DNA of 64,000 nt from Pectobacterium carotovorum (GCF_033898505.1 NZ_JAXAFK010000001.1:992001-1056000), one strand, 5' to 3'; counted from the stretch's first letter, positions 1 through 9,469 are shown. Numbers and translations are program-made. The notes: generated from the letters alone by a model not told the origin.

Positions 1-391
1 GGTAGAAGCTGTTGGCGTAATCATAAGCCGCCTGACTCTGGACAGCCTGAGATCGTACCTGCGCGATCTCTTCCTGTCGGTAGCCTTCCTGCGCCAACTG
101 AAGCTGTGCCTGTGCGCTGGCGAGATTTGCCTGCGCCTGATGCTGTGCATTCTGATAAGGCGCGGCATCAAGCGTTGCCAGCGGCTGGCCGGCCTGCACC
201 GTATCGCCCTCATCAACGTTCAACCCGGCCACTCTGCCGCCAACGCGGAAGGCCAGATTGACGGTGCGGATATCCACATTGCCGTAGAGCGTTAACGGTT
301 TTTCCTGCTGTTGCTGGTGGTGATAAAAGCCATAGCCTGCACCGAGCAGGACAAGAACGATGGCGGCGAACGCCAGTTTTCTCTTGTTCAT
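1..391 (-). CDS. HlyD-family membrane fusion (efflux adaptor) protein, 5' part only
   Basis: This is the N-terminal 130 codons of a periplasmic adaptor; the gene runs off the left edge of the window. The protein starts [19 protein letters not shown], one membrane anchor. A biotinyl-lipoyl-like segment follows ([19 protein letters not shown], then [16 protein letters not shown]), and then the start of a Gln/Ala-rich coiled coil. This order is typical of HlyD/YbhG-type adaptors that link an inner-membrane pump to TolC. I chose the ATG at 389-391 because AAGGA lies about 10 nt before it. A second in-frame ATG 14 codons upstream (431-433) would add a near-duplicate of the MNK start. The gene is transcribed away from the siderophore operon. 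The pump and substrate cannot be told from this fragment. Confidence 0.8.
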   Translation of the reverse strand, partial: MNKRKLAFAAIVLVLLGAGYGFYHHQQQQEKPLTLYGNVDIRTVNLAFRVGGRVAGLNVDEGDTVQAGQPLATLDAAPYQNAQHQAQANLASAQAQLQLAQEGYRQEEIAQVRSQAVQSQAAYDYANSFY

Positions 392-680
392 CACGCATAG
401 TTCCTTGTTTATCAAGAATAGCTCCTTGTTCATCAACGGTGATCTTGGCAACGGTAGCGATCCCGCAGGCCGTTCAGAGGATGCGTCGTCTCTTATTTCT
501 GGAGGCTATTAATCATATGACGGGTTACAGAGGTTTATGGCGATTTAGAGTGATCGAGTTCACAAAAATACATTGCATTCGGCCGATACTTTCAGATACC
601 TCCACTTGTGTTGTTTTTATGTATTTGATTTTAAATAAAAACATTAGGAATGTAGCAATATTGTAATTTATTTCATTGAA
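392..680. other. Intergenic region between efflux adaptor and siderophore operon
   Basis: Divergent intergenic DNA, A+T-rich towards its right end. I see no convincing gene: the one short reading frame (439-666) has no recognisable domain or ribosome binding site. The region should hold the promoters of both flanking transcription units. The Fur box just to its right is the only site I can name. Confidence 0.5.
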
Positions 681-697
681 TGATAATAATTGTTATT
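679..697. promoter_or_regulatory. Fur box
   Basis: TGATAATAATTGTTA at 681-695 matches the 7-1-7 Fur inverted repeat TGATAAT-N-ATTATCA at 12 of 14 positions. It lies upstream of a siderophore receptor, where Fur repression by iron is expected. Whether it also controls the divergent adaptor gene is not visible. Confidence 0.75.
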
Positions 698-716
698 AGC
701 AATTACATAGCAAGCA

Positions 717-785
717 GGCGGCATTGATGCAGTGCATAGGGCGGAAAGCCCCTGTGTTCAATGCCTGAGCCGGTAATAACCCGCC
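717..785 (+). promoter_or_regulatory. Structured 5' leader of the siderophore receptor operon
   Basis: Downstream of the Fur box the leader can form a perfect 8-bp helix, GGCATTGA (720-727) with TCAATGCC (758-765). Inside it is a second hairpin, CATAGGGC (735-742) with GCCCCTGTG (748-756), around a GGAAA loop. GGCGG at 717-721 and again at 740-744 can pair with CCGCC at 781-785, which is part of the 5' arm of the following terminator. The two structures exclude each other, as in an attenuator or riboswitch. I could not match it to a known riboswitch class. Confidence 0.5.
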
Positions 786-825
786 AAGATGTTTCGCGTG
801 CAGCGAAGCATTTTGGCGTTTTTTT
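782..825 (+). terminator. Intrinsic terminator in the receptor leader
   Basis: A 16-bp stem (782-797 with 803-818, two G-U pairs) closes a 5-nt loop and is followed by seven T (819-825). It stands about 90 nt before the receptor start codon, so it would stop transcription before the gene unless it is overridden. Confidence 0.85.
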
Positions 826-917
826 GTCTGTGCCGAGGTGGTTGTTTTCAGATAAGCGCCTCGTCACAAGTGGTGATTTTTATTCACGGTTGGATACATA
901 ACCAAAGGGGAAGGACA

Positions 918-3050
918 GTGAACCAGATGCGCACTTTACTCGCATTGATGCCATGCGTGCTGATTGCTCCGACGTATGCACAGGATGACACGACCAAAAA
1001 GGGTGAAGCGAGCGGTGATGAGATGGTGATTACCGCCTCACGCTCGAATATCCAGCAGCAGAAAGCGCCGCAGGTGGTTACGGTAATCACCAAAGAGCAA
1101 ATCGAGCAGCAGATGCAGGTCACCTCCGACTCGTCGCAAATTCTGAGTAATCTGCTTCCTTCGTTCTCCCCCAGCCGTCAGAAAATGAGCGGCAGCGGTG
1201 AAACCTTCCGTGGGCGTGCAGCTCTGGTGATGATCGACGGCATTCCGCAATCTAATCCGCTGCGTCCGACCGGGCGTGAGATGCACACGGTAGACTACTC
1301 GATGGTCGAGCGCATCGAAGTGATTCACGGCGCGAATGCCACCAACGGCATGGGCGCGACGGGTGGGGTAATCAACATCATTACCCGTCGGCCGGAAAAC
1401 GGTTCATTTAATCAACACGTCAACGTGCAGACGACGATCCCGACGGAAAAGATTCGCGGTGAAACCGCCAGCTATAAAACCACGTATCGGGTCGATGGGC
1501 GCGAGGACTATCTCGACTACCTGTTCGCGATTGGCTATGAGAATCAGGGATTATATCTGGACGGCAATAACCGACCCATCGGCGTGGATAATACGCAGGG
1601 CGATACCATGGACTCCCGCGCTTACGACCTGTTAGCGAAAGTCGGCTACTGGCTGGATGACTATCAGCGCATTCAACTGAGCGTGAATCGTTATAACATC
1701 AAAGGTGAAAATAACTACCTCAGCGTAGATGGTATTCGTACACAAGGTATTCCAACGACGTCGGTACGCGGCACACCGCCGGGTGAAGCGCCGAATAACA
1801 GTATTTGGACAACCGGATTAACCTATGAACACCACGATCTGGCAGGGATGAAACTGTCCGCGCTGGTGTTTAATCAGCGCTATGAGGCACTGTTTGGTGC
1901 AACCTTGTCGGATACCTTTCAGGATACGTCCATTGCTCCTCTAAATACGTTGTACGATCAGTCCCGATCGGTTGCCAATAAGTACGGAACCAAGCTGGCG
2001 CTGACCAAAGATGACCTGCTGGATGATACGCTGAAAGTCACGGTGGGTTTCGATACGCTGTACGATAAAGGCAAGCAGGATCTCTATCTGACCAAGCGCA
2101 CCTATGTGCCGGAGATGGAGTACACCAACTATTCACCGTTTATTCAGGGTGAATATCAGCTGCTGGAGAATGTCACGCTGCACGCGGGTGTACGCCATGA
2201 AATTGCCAAGCTTCAGGTTAATGATTATCGAACACTGGCATCAAGTACGAATTTATCTCCGAATAATAGTGTAAGTGTCGAAGGTGGCAGTCCGAAATTC
2301 AATGAAACGCTATATAACGCCGGTATCGTCTATGCGGCGACGGATTCTCTGAGCCTGTTTGCTAACTACTCGGAAGGATTTGGCATGCCGGACGTTGGCC
2401 GTGCACTGCGTGCTATTGAACAGCCGGGTATTAGCCTGAAGAATTTTGACGGCTTCAAGCCGATTGTCACGGATAACGTAGAAACGGGATTCCGGTTTAA
2501 GAAAGGTCGTTTCGATCTTGAAGCAAGCTACTATGAATCCAAGTCGAAACTGGGTGAGCGCGTCAGGCAGCAAGGCGATTTCTTTGTGTCCGATCGTCAG
2601 CGTACTCAGATTCGTGGTGTCGAAGTGAGCGCAGGTTACCAGATCAATGAACGGCACAAGGTGAATGCTTCCTACGCGCACAGCGAAGGGAAGTATGACA
2701 GTAACGGCGATGGCAAGGTGGATAAAAAATTCAACGGCCTGAATATCGCGCCGGATCGCCTGATTACCAGCTGGTCGGCGAACTGGAACGACCAATGGAG
2801 TTCGTTCATGCAGGCGAATTATGCCTTCGGCCGCAGCTTTGACGATGCAGGCATGGCGTTTGACGGCTACCTGCTGATGGATGCGGCGGTGGGCTACAAG
2901 CTGCCGTATGGCCGGCTCAACGTGGCGGTGGCTAACCTGCTGGATAAGCAGTACATCACCTACTATTCACAGGCCGCACTCAATAACAACACGCGCTATT
3001 TCTCTGGGCGCGGTCGCACGGTGACGCTGGGTTATTCGATTGATTTCTAA
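918..3050 (+). CDS. TonB-dependent ferric-siderophore outer membrane receptor
   Basis: Outer membrane gated channel, 710 aa, for a ferric siderophore, energised by TonB-ExbBD. A signal peptide (MRTLLALMPCVLIAPTYA) is followed by a TonB box (EMVITA), a plug domain (ITKEQIEQQM, FRGRAALVMIDGIPQ, VERIEVIHGANATNGMGATG, GGVINIITRRP) and a 22-strand-type barrel ending in the aromatic residue F ([10 protein letters not shown]). The plug resembles the aerobactin receptor IutA, which fits a citrate-based siderophore. I chose GTG 918 because AAGGGGAAGGA lies just before it. The longer frame from 789 begins inside the leader terminator and has no signal peptide at its start. The downstream Cbr-like importer suggests achromobactin as ligand; that is inference. 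Confidence 0.88.
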   Translation: MNQMRTLLALMPCVLIAPTYAQDDTTKKGEASGDEMVITASRSNIQQQKAPQVVTVITKEQIEQQMQVTSDSSQILSNLLPSFSPSRQKMSGSGETFRGRAALVMIDGIPQSNPLRPTGREMHTVDYSMVERIEVIHGANATNGMGATGGVINIITRRPENGSFNQHVNVQTTIPTEKIRGETASYKTTYRVDGREDYLDYLFAIGYENQGLYLDGNNRPIGVDNTQGDTMDSRAYDLLAKVGYWLDDYQRIQLSVNRYNIKGENNYLSVDGIRTQGIPTTSVRGTPPGEAPNNSIWTTGLTYEHHDLAGMKLSALVFNQRYEALFGATLSDTFQDTSIAPLNTLYDQSRSVANKYGTKLALTKDDLLDDTLKVTVGFDTLYDKGKQDLYLTKRTYVPEMEYTNYSPFIQGEYQLLENVTLHAGVRHEIAKLQVNDYRTLASSTNLSPNNSVSVEGGSPKFNETLYNAGIVYAATDSLSLFANYSEGFGMPDVGRALRAIEQPGISLKNFDGFKPIVTDNVETGFRFKKGRFDLEASYYESKSKLGERVRQQGDFFVSDRQRTQIRGVEVSAGYQINERHKVNASYAHSEGKYDSNGDGKVDKKFNGLNIAPDRLITSWSANWNDQWSSFMQANYAFGRSFDDAGMAFDGYLLMDAAVGYKLPYGRLNVAVANLLDKQYITYYSQAALNNNTRYFSGRGRTVTLGYSIDF

Positions 3051-4059
3051 GCTTAACCGATTGAATCACGTCCTCCATTCAGCAACACGGCAGCGTTTTA
3101 CGCTGGCCGTGTTGTTGTCTTTTCTGCTGGTGACGCTGGCGCAGGCGACGGAACCACCGCGTCAGATTAGGCATGCGCTGGGCGTGACCACGGTGGCAGG
3201 GACGCCGTTACGTGTTGTGACGCTGTTTCAGGGCGCGACGGACTCCGCTGTGGCGCTGGGAATCCAACCGATTGGCGTGGTGGAATCGTGGACGGAGAAA
3301 CCGATTTATCGCTACCTTCGCCCCGCGTTGCAGGGGGTGACGCTGGTTGGGCTGGAAACGCAGCCCAGTCTGGAAACCATCGCGTTACTCAAACCCGATC
3401 TTATCGTGGCGTCTACATTTCGGCATGAGAAAATCTACGGTCTGCTGTCGCAGATCGCCCCGACGATTGCGCTGGATAGGGTGTCGGAATTTAAAGAAAC
3501 GGTACAGATGATGGGCGTCGCGCTGAACAGGGAAGATAAGGCGCGCGAGATTTTATCCCACTGGAATCAGCGCGTGGATACGCTGCGCGACCGCCTGAAA
3601 GCGCGATTCGGCGAACGTTGGCCGCTCAGCGTTTCCATTCTCGAATTCCGTGAAGATCACATGCGTAGCTATCTGCCCGCCAGCTTTGCCGGATCGGTGC
3701 TGTCGGAAATCGGCTTTGTCTGGTCGCGGCCGGAAAGCTATACGTCAGGCGTGATGCAAAAGCTCACGAGTAAAGAGAGCATTCCAGTGGTGGACGCCGA
3801 TCTGTTCTTTGTTTTACTGCGTTCAGGCAAGCCCGCGGTGGCGCAGAACTATCGCGACTGGCAGGCTCACCCGCTTTGGCAGCGGCTGCATGCGCCTCAG
3901 CAGAAACAGGTGTATCCGGTGGATAACGTAGCCTGGAGCCTGTCTGGCGGCATTTTGGGGGCGAATAATATGCTGGACGACATCGAACGGCAGTTTGCTG
4001 GTAAGACCGAACCTGCCGATAAAAAGCGCGATGTCGCAGAGGAGAGCACTACGCGATGA
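3040..4059 (+). CDS. cbrA: Periplasmic ferric-siderophore (achromobactin-type) binding protein
   Basis: Substrate-binding protein of a FecBCDE-type iron-siderophore ABC importer, 339 aa. It has a hydrophobic leader ([17 protein letters not shown]) and a class III binding-protein fold with [18 protein letters not shown] near the N-terminus and LKPDLIVAS around residue 125. The sequence resembles what I remember of Dickeya CbrA. The start is uncertain: no ATG precedes the signal peptide, and the frame opens with TTG at 3040 (overlapping the receptor stop) or TTG at 3061, neither with a strong ribosome binding site. Translational coupling to the receptor is likely. The stop overlaps the next start as ATGA. 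Confidence 0.8.
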   Translation: MISKLNRLNHVLHSATRQRFTLAVLLSFLLVTLAQATEPPRQIRHALGVTTVAGTPLRVVTLFQGATDSAVALGIQPIGVVESWTEKPIYRYLRPALQGVTLVGLETQPSLETIALLKPDLIVASTFRHEKIYGLLSQIAPTIALDRVSEFKETVQMMGVALNREDKAREILSHWNQRVDTLRDRLKARFGERWPLSVSILEFREDHMRSYLPASFAGSVLSEIGFVWSRPESYTSGVMQKLTSKESIPVVDADLFFVLLRSGKPAVAQNYRDWQAHPLWQRLHAPQQKQVYPVDNVAWSLSGGILGANNMLDDIERQFAGKTEPADKKRDVAEESTTR

Positions 4060-5045
4060 GACAGAGCATCGTGACGGCAGCGGGTATCGCATTACTGCTG
4101 CTGAGTATTGTCGCCAGTTTGATGTTGGGACAGACGACGACTTCATTTGGCACCGTGTTCAACGCGCTGTTCCATTACGATCCGCAGCAGATCGACCACA
4201 TACTGGTGTTGACGACTCGCCTGTCGCGAACGGTGATTGCTATCGTCGTCGGTGCCAGCCTTGCCGTAGCTGGAGCCTTAATGCAGGCGCTGACGCGCAA
4301 TCCGCTGGCCTCGCCGGGGATATTCGGTATTAACGCCGGTGCCATGTTTGCCATCGTCCTGCTGTCTTCGCTGTTTACCTTTTCCTCGCAGATCGCGCTG
4401 GCGTGGACGGCCTATCTGGGCGCGGCCGTTGCGGGCGTGATGGTGTATGTGTTGGGAACGCTGGGCAATGCCCGTTCCAGCCACTTACGCATTGTGCTGG
4501 CCGGCGCTGCGATTAGCGCACTGTTTATTTCGTTCACGCAGGCGCTGCTGGTGATCAATCAGGACGGGCTGGACAGCATGCTGTTCTGGCTGGCTGGTTC
4601 AGTGTCCGGGCGCAACCTGTCGGTGCTGCTACCGCTCCTGCCGTACTTTGTCATTGCGCTGTTCCTTACGCTGCTGCTGGCGCGTCACCTGAATATTTTG
4701 GTGGCGGGCGATGAGATCGCCAAAGGATTGGGGCAGAGGACTGCGCTGGTGCGAGGATTGTCCGGGCTGTGCGTGATCGGGCTGGCGGGAGGCGCGGTGG
4801 CAATCGCCGGAAATATCGGTTTTGTCGGGCTGATTGTGCCGCATATTGTGCGTCGCGTGCTGTCAGCCGATCACCGCTGGCTGTTGCCCGGTTGCGCTAT
4901 TTTCGGTGCCACGCTGCTGCTGCTGGCCGATGTTGTCGCGCGTTTGCTGGTTGTGCCGCAGGAAGTACCGGTTGGTGCAATGACGGCGCTGCTGGGCGCG
5001 CCGTTCTTCATTTATCTGGCGAGAAAGGGGATGCGGCATGGGTAA
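4056..5045 (+). CDS. cbrB: Siderophore ABC transporter permease, FecCD family
   Basis: Inner membrane permease of 329 aa with about nine or ten hydrophobic segments and the family signatures [34 protein letters not shown] and [13 protein letters not shown]. It should form a heterodimeric channel with the next gene. Its ATG overlaps the stop of the binding protein gene (ATGA), and its own stop overlaps the start of the next permease by 8 bp, so the operon is tightly coupled. Confidence 0.87.
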   Translation: MRQSIVTAAGIALLLLSIVASLMLGQTTTSFGTVFNALFHYDPQQIDHILVLTTRLSRTVIAIVVGASLAVAGALMQALTRNPLASPGIFGINAGAMFAIVLLSSLFTFSSQIALAWTAYLGAAVAGVMVYVLGTLGNARSSHLRIVLAGAAISALFISFTQALLVINQDGLDSMLFWLAGSVSGRNLSVLLPLLPYFVIALFLTLLLARHLNILVAGDEIAKGLGQRTALVRGLSGLCVIGLAGGAVAIAGNIGFVGLIVPHIVRRVLSADHRWLLPGCAIFGATLLLLADVVARLLVVPQEVPVGAMTALLGAPFFIYLARKGMRHG

Positions 5046-6069
5046 GGTGTGGACCATGCGTGTGGGCAATATTTCGCGCCAGATTGATCGCCGTACCTCT
5101 GCGGTGGCGCTCTCTCTCCTGCTGGTGGTGTTAGCCGTCATGTTTCTCTCGCTGTCGCTGGGTGAGGTGGTGATGTCTCCTGCGCAGGTGGCGTCGGCGC
5201 TGCTGGGAAAGGCAGACAGCGGCGTGCACTTTATCGTCAACGACCTGCGCTTGCCGCGTGTGCTGTTAGCGCTGTTGGTGGGGGGCGCGCTGGCGATATC
5301 CGGCTTGATTCTGCAAAGCATTGTACGCAATCCGCTGGCCTCGCCGGATATTCTGGGGATTACCAGCGGTGCATCGGCAGCGGCGGTATTCTTCCTCTCG
5401 TTCCTGGCGACGGCGGTAAGCCAGCGCTGGCTGCCGCTGGCAGCAATGGGCGGGGCGTGGGTGACGGCGGTCGCGATTTATCTGCTGGCCTGGAAGCAGG
5501 GCGCATCGCCGCTGCGGCTGGTGTTGGTTGGCGTTGGGCTGTCCGCCATTATGGGTGCGGCGGTGACGGTGATGCTGGTGTTTAGCCCAATAGGCACCAC
5601 GCTGACGGCCTATGTGTGGCTGACGGGCAGTATTTATGGTGCGCAGTGGCAGCAGGTGTCGGCGCTGGCGGGTTGGTTGCTGCTCGGTGCCCCGTTTCTG
5701 GTGGGGCTGGCGCGGCACGTTAACGTGCATGAGCTGGATGACGCGCTGGCCTGCGGTGTCGGCCAGTCTGTCGGACGCATTCGGCTGGCGCTGCTGACGC
5801 TGAGTGTCGCGCTGGCAGGCGCGGCGATTGCCTATGCAGGCGCGATGGCGTTTGTTGGCCTGCTGGCCCCGCACATTGCGAAAAAGCTGGCGAGCCGTTC
5901 ATTTCCCGGTTTGGCGCTGGTGTCGGCGCTGACGGGCGGCTTATTGGTCATGGTGGCTGATTTGATCGGCCGCACGGCGTTCTTACCGTTGGATCTGCCG
6001 GCCGGCATTTTTATCTCCGTGCTCGGGACGCCTTTCTTTATCTATTTATTGCTTCGGCAACGTTATTGA
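5038..6069 (+). CDS. cbrC: Siderophore ABC transporter permease, FecCD family
   Basis: Second permease subunit, 343 aa, paralogous to the previous gene: [35 protein letters not shown] and [13 protein letters not shown] line up with the matching motifs of its partner. ATG 5038 has AGAAAGGGG about 8 nt upstream. ATG 5056 is a possible alternative. Together the two permeases make the transmembrane part of the importer. Confidence 0.87.
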   Translation: MGKVWTMRVGNISRQIDRRTSAVALSLLLVVLAVMFLSLSLGEVVMSPAQVASALLGKADSGVHFIVNDLRLPRVLLALLVGGALAISGLILQSIVRNPLASPDILGITSGASAAAVFFLSFLATAVSQRWLPLAAMGGAWVTAVAIYLLAWKQGASPLRLVLVGVGLSAIMGAAVTVMLVFSPIGTTLTAYVWLTGSIYGAQWQQVSALAGWLLLGAPFLVGLARHVNVHELDDALACGVGQSVGRIRLALLTLSVALAGAAIAYAGAMAFVGLLAPHIAKKLASRSFPGLALVSALTGGLLVMVADLIGRTAFLPLDLPAGIFISVLGTPFFIYLLLRQRY

Positions 6070-6081
6070 GATTGCAAGATT

Positions 6082-6933
6082 ATGCCAGAGAATGTGCAGC
6101 CAACACGCCTCTCCCCAACTGACCGCGAGGCGATTACCAGCCAGTCGTTGACGCTGAGTTACGAAAAACAGGTTGTGATTGATGCGTTGGATATCACGCT
6201 GCCAGCCCAGAAAATTTCGGTGCTGGTGGGCAGTAACGGCTGTGGCAAGAGCACGCTATTGAAGTCGTTTGCCCGCCTGCTGAAACCCACGAGCGGCACG
6301 ATTATTGTCAACGGAGCGGATATCCATCGGCAATCCACCGTTGAGGTGGCGAAGTCACTGGCGATTCTTCCACAAATGCCGACCGCGCCGGAAGGCCTGA
6401 CGGTCTATCAACTGGTGAAGATGGGACGTTACCCGCACCAGTCGTGGCTGAAGCAGTGGTCGACAACGGATGAAGAAAAAGTGCTTCAGGCGTTGCGCAG
6501 TACCGGCGTGCTGGCATTAAAGGATCGCGCGGTGGATTCGCTGTCCGGTGGGCAGCGCCAGCGCGTATGGATCGCGATGACGCTGGCGCAGGATACCGAT
6601 ATTGTCCTGCTGGATGAACCGACGACCTATCTCGATCTGGCGCATCAGATGGAGGTGCTGGATTTGCTACGTGAGTTGAACCTCCAGCAGCAGAAAACCA
6701 TCGTCATGGTGCTGCATGATTTGAATCTGGCGTGTCGCTATGCTCATCACATGGTGGCCGTCCATAATCGAACGGTATTTGCGCAGGGCAACCCGCGCGA
6801 CATTCTCACGGAAGCTACGGTAAAAACGGTGTTTAACCTGAACTGTCGCATCATTGACGACCCGTTCTTCGGCACGCCGCTGTGTATTCCGTTTGGTCGT
6901 GAAGCTGTGGAGACCACAGCCGATGTCGGCTAA
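6082..6933 (+). CDS. cbrD: Siderophore ABC transporter ATP-binding protein
   Basis: ATPase of the FecE/FepC class, 283 aa, which drives siderophore import. Walker A is GSNGCGKST (about residues 51-59), the Q-loop is in LAILPQMP, the signature is LSGGQRQR, Walker B is DIVLLDEPTTYLDLA, and the H-loop is in MVLHDLNLA. All catalytic motifs are intact. It lies 12 bp after the second permease and overlaps the next gene by 11 bp, so all five genes probably share one iron-controlled transcript. Confidence 0.9.
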   Translation: MPENVQPTRLSPTDREAITSQSLTLSYEKQVVIDALDITLPAQKISVLVGSNGCGKSTLLKSFARLLKPTSGTIIVNGADIHRQSTVEVAKSLAILPQMPTAPEGLTVYQLVKMGRYPHQSWLKQWSTTDEEKVLQALRSTGVLALKDRAVDSLSGGQRQRVWIAMTLAQDTDIVLLDEPTTYLDLAHQMEVLDLLRELNLQQQKTIVMVLHDLNLACRYAHHMVAVHNRTVFAQGNPRDILTEATVKTVFNLNCRIIDDPFFGTPLCIPFGREAVETTADVG

Positions 6934-7732
6934 TCGCCTAACGGCGCAGCAGTGGGCGATGCTCTCCGGCACGCTGCAATTAACGGATGCCTCGCAGCGG
7001 GCAGGGCAGGCGAGTTGCCCGAGCCGCAGGGTGTTAGATCCCGACTATTGCCGTTGGCTGCTGGAAACGCTGACGCCACCGCTGCTGTCGCCATCGATCA
7101 AGATTACTGCTTCGCTGCTGGCAAAGCGCATCGGGTTCTTAACCACGGCCGCCAGCCTGTACGCCATGTCGGTGTATAACAAAGGGCTGAACATGACGCT
7201 GGATAACAGCGTGCTGGAATTCGGACACGCTCACCTGTGGACATCGACCATGCCGCTGTACGATCTCACCGTATCCCAGCCGGAGCTGGGGCTGCGGGAT
7301 GCATGGCGCAATAGCCTGTTCGACACGCTGTTTGCTCAACACCTGTCGCCGATCCTGCATACGCTGGCGACGGTGTCGGGCGCGCCGCGGCGCATCCTGT
7401 GGGAGAACGTCGCGGTACGGGTGTTTTCATTATACGAGCAGCGCATTGAGTGGGACGATCCGGCGGCGGTGTGCGCACCGGGAATGACGCTGGCGCAGCA
7501 GGTGCAGCAGGACTTTGACGCCTTACTGGCTGCGCCCGGTGAACGTTTCGGCTGTGATGATAATCCGCTGACGCCGTTCTTTCGTCCGAAAACGCGGGTT
7601 CCCGTCGCGGGGCGCTCGGTGAGCTTTCGTGACGTGCGCTTTCGCCGCACCTGCTGTTTTTATTACAAGGCGTCGCAGCCACAGGAATACTGCCAAAATT
7701 GCCCATTACTGCGCCCCGCTAGAAAAACGTAG
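6923..7732 (+). CDS. FhuF-like ferric siderophore reductase ([2Fe-2S])
   Basis: A 269-aa protein whose C-terminus carries the FhuF iron-sulfur signature: C244-C245, then C257 and C260 (TCCFYYKAS ... CQNCPLLR). FhuF proteins reduce ferric iron bound to siderophores in the cytoplasm and so release it after import. The spacing here is CC-x11-C-x2-C, one residue longer than the CC-x10-C-x2-C I recall for E. coli FhuF. The start ATG 6923 lies inside the end of the ATPase gene. As last gene of the operon it would complete an uptake-and-release pathway. Confidence 0.8.
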   Translation: MSANRLTAQQWAMLSGTLQLTDASQRAGQASCPSRRVLDPDYCRWLLETLTPPLLSPSIKITASLLAKRIGFLTTAASLYAMSVYNKGLNMTLDNSVLEFGHAHLWTSTMPLYDLTVSQPELGLRDAWRNSLFDTLFAQHLSPILHTLATVSGAPRRILWENVAVRVFSLYEQRIEWDDPAAVCAPGMTLAQQVQQDFDALLAAPGERFGCDDNPLTPFFRPKTRVPVAGRSVSFRDVRFRRTCCFYYKASQPQEYCQNCPLLRPARKT

Positions 7733-8028
7733 GGAACGTTTTTCAACGTCGCTTGCGACGGCCCGTAGGGTGGCGGGCAGAAAGCTCGCCATACAAAAAC
7801 GGGCTGACACAGATAAAAATCCCTTAGTGCTCAGAATCTCTGCTACAATCGGCGGCAGTCATGCACCGTAGTTGTGCCCGTTCATCGTGGTTGTTGCGTA
7901 TGTCGTTGTTACGTGAAGTGTTACGTAAATTGTTGCGTTAATAGTGGCCCGCCAAACCCGTCTTACTGACCCTCTGAAAACTACACCGGCTGCTGTCCGG
8001 TCAGAGCGGATCTGGAGTTGTTCTTTTT
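7733..8028. other. Intergenic region upstream of rhlE with four TGTTRCGT octamers
   Basis: No gene seen. TGTTGCGT or TGTTACGT occurs at 7892, 7907, 7919 and 7931, all in the same orientation, spaced 15, 12 and 12 bp. This may be a binding-site array in the rhlE promoter region or leader. A short CGTCG/CGACG hairpin lies near 7745-7757, without a T tract. Confidence 0.4.
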
Positions 8029-9462
8029 ATGTCATTTGATTCTCTCGGCCTGAGTGCCGATATTCTGCGCGCGATTGAAGAGCAGGGTTATCGCGATCCT
8101 ACCCCTGTTCAGCGTCAGGCTATCCCTGTCGTGCTGGAAGGGCGCGATTTGATGGCCAGTGCCCAAACGGGTACGGGTAAAACGGCGGGCTTTACGCTGC
8201 CATTATTGCAACTGCTGAACAGCCGTGAAGCGCAGAATAAAGGGAAAGGCCGCCGTCCGGTTCGGGCATTGATTCTGACGCCAACTCGTGAGCTGGCAGC
8301 GCAGATTGATGAGAATGTGAAGGCGTACAGCAAATATCTGCGCCTGCGTTCACTGGTCGTATTCGGTGGGGTGAGCATTAACCCGCAGATGATGAAACTG
8401 CGCGGCGGCGTGGATATTCTGGTGGCGACGCCGGGGCGTCTGCTCGATCTGGAACACCAGAACGCCGTTGACCTGTCACAGATTGAGATTCTGGTACTGG
8501 ATGAAGCGGACCGTATGCTGGATATGGGCTTCATTCACGATATTCGTCGTGTACTGGCGAAGCTGCCTGCTAAACGCCAAAACCTGCTGTTCTCCGCGAC
8601 CTTCTCTGATGAGATTAAAGCGCTGGCGAACAAGTTGTTGACTAATCCAGCCTCGGTTGAAGTTGTGCGTCGTAATACGCCGTCTGAACTGGTGACGCAG
8701 CATGTCCATTTTGTCGACAAGCGCCGCAAGCGTGAACTGCTGTCACAGCTGATTGGTGAAAATAACTGGCAGCAGGTACTGGTCTTTACCCGTACCAAAC
8801 ACGGCGCTAACCATCTCGCTGAGCTGCTGGAAAAAGACGGTATTACCGCTGCGGCTATCCACGGTAATAAAAGTCAGGGGGCGCGTACGCGTGCGCTGGC
8901 GAACTTCAAAGACGGCAGCATTCGCGTGCTGGTCGCGACCGATATTGCCGCGCGTGGTCTGGATATCGACCAACTGCCGCACGTGGTGAACTATGAGCTG
9001 CCAAACGTGCCGGAAGATTATGTTCACCGTATCGGTCGTACCGGTCGTGCGGAAGCAACGGGCGAAGCGCTGTCGCTGGTGTGTGTGGATGAGCACAAGC
9101 TGTTGCGTGACATTGAACGCCTGCTGAAGCGTGAAATTCCGCGTATCGCTATCGAAGGTTACGAGCCGGATCCGTCTATCAAGGCCGAGCCGATTGTGAA
9201 TGGCCGCCAGGGCAATCGTGGCGGTGGCGGGGCGCGTAACGGGTCGCCTCGTGCGCAGTCTGGTGCGCCGCGCGGACAGTCCGAGCGTAGTCAAGGTCAG
9301 GGTGAACGCCGCTCGGCCGATGGCAATCGTCAGCCGCGTAAAGCCGGCGGCAATAGCGATAGCACGTGGGGTGGTAATAAAGGCAACAGCGGTAAGGGCA
9401 ATGGCGAAGGACAACGCCGCGCGCCACGTCCGCAAAACCGCAGTAAGCCAGCGGACAAGTAA
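8029..9462 (+). CDS. rhlE: DEAD-box ATP-dependent RNA helicase RhlE
   Basis: RNA helicase of 477 aa that remodels structured RNA, in E. coli connected with ribosome maturation and mRNA decay. The motifs run in order: Q motif ([14 protein letters not shown]), I (AQTGTGKT), Ia (PTRELAAQ), Ib (TPGRLLD), II ([13 protein letters not shown]), III (SAT), IV (LVFTRTK), V ([12 protein letters not shown]) and VI (HRIGRTGRA). After about residue 385 the tail is low-complexity, rich in G, R, N, Q and S, typical of RhlE and likely to bind RNA. The gene is monocistronic with its own terminator. Confidence 0.93.
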   Translation: MSFDSLGLSADILRAIEEQGYRDPTPVQRQAIPVVLEGRDLMASAQTGTGKTAGFTLPLLQLLNSREAQNKGKGRRPVRALILTPTRELAAQIDENVKAYSKYLRLRSLVVFGGVSINPQMMKLRGGVDILVATPGRLLDLEHQNAVDLSQIEILVLDEADRMLDMGFIHDIRRVLAKLPAKRQNLLFSATFSDEIKALANKLLTNPASVEVVRRNTPSELVTQHVHFVDKRRKRELLSQLIGENNWQQVLVFTRTKHGANHLAELLEKDGITAAAIHGNKSQGARTRALANFKDGSIRVLVATDIAARGLDIDQLPHVVNYELPNVPEDYVHRIGRTGRAEATGEALSLVCVDEHKLLRDIERLLKREIPRIAIEGYEPDPSIKAEPIVNGRQGNRGGGGARNGSPRAQSGAPRGQSERSQGQGERRSADGNRQPRKAGGNSDSTWGGNKGNSGKGNGEGQRRAPRPQNRSKPADK

Positions 9463-9469
9463 AATAGAT

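Noticed and set aside
439-666. 75-codon frame upstream of the Fur box
   Set aside because: No ribosome binding site, no recognisable protein, and it covers the expected promoter region.
700-790. Known riboswitch (TPP or cobalamin) in the receptor leader
   Set aside because: A few bases near 765-785 resemble the 3' part of both classes, but the core conserved boxes (TPP CTGAGA and GGGGTGC, cobalamin GCCACTG and long core) are missing and the leader is too short.
789-917. Longer N-terminus of the TonB receptor from ATG 789
   Set aside because: This start is inside the leader terminator stem and would put a signal peptide about 45 residues from the N-terminus; GTG 918 has a strong ribosome binding site.
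8743-9435. Long open frames opposite the end of rhlE
   Set aside because: They mirror the repetitive, GC-rich RhlE tail; no start signals or domains.
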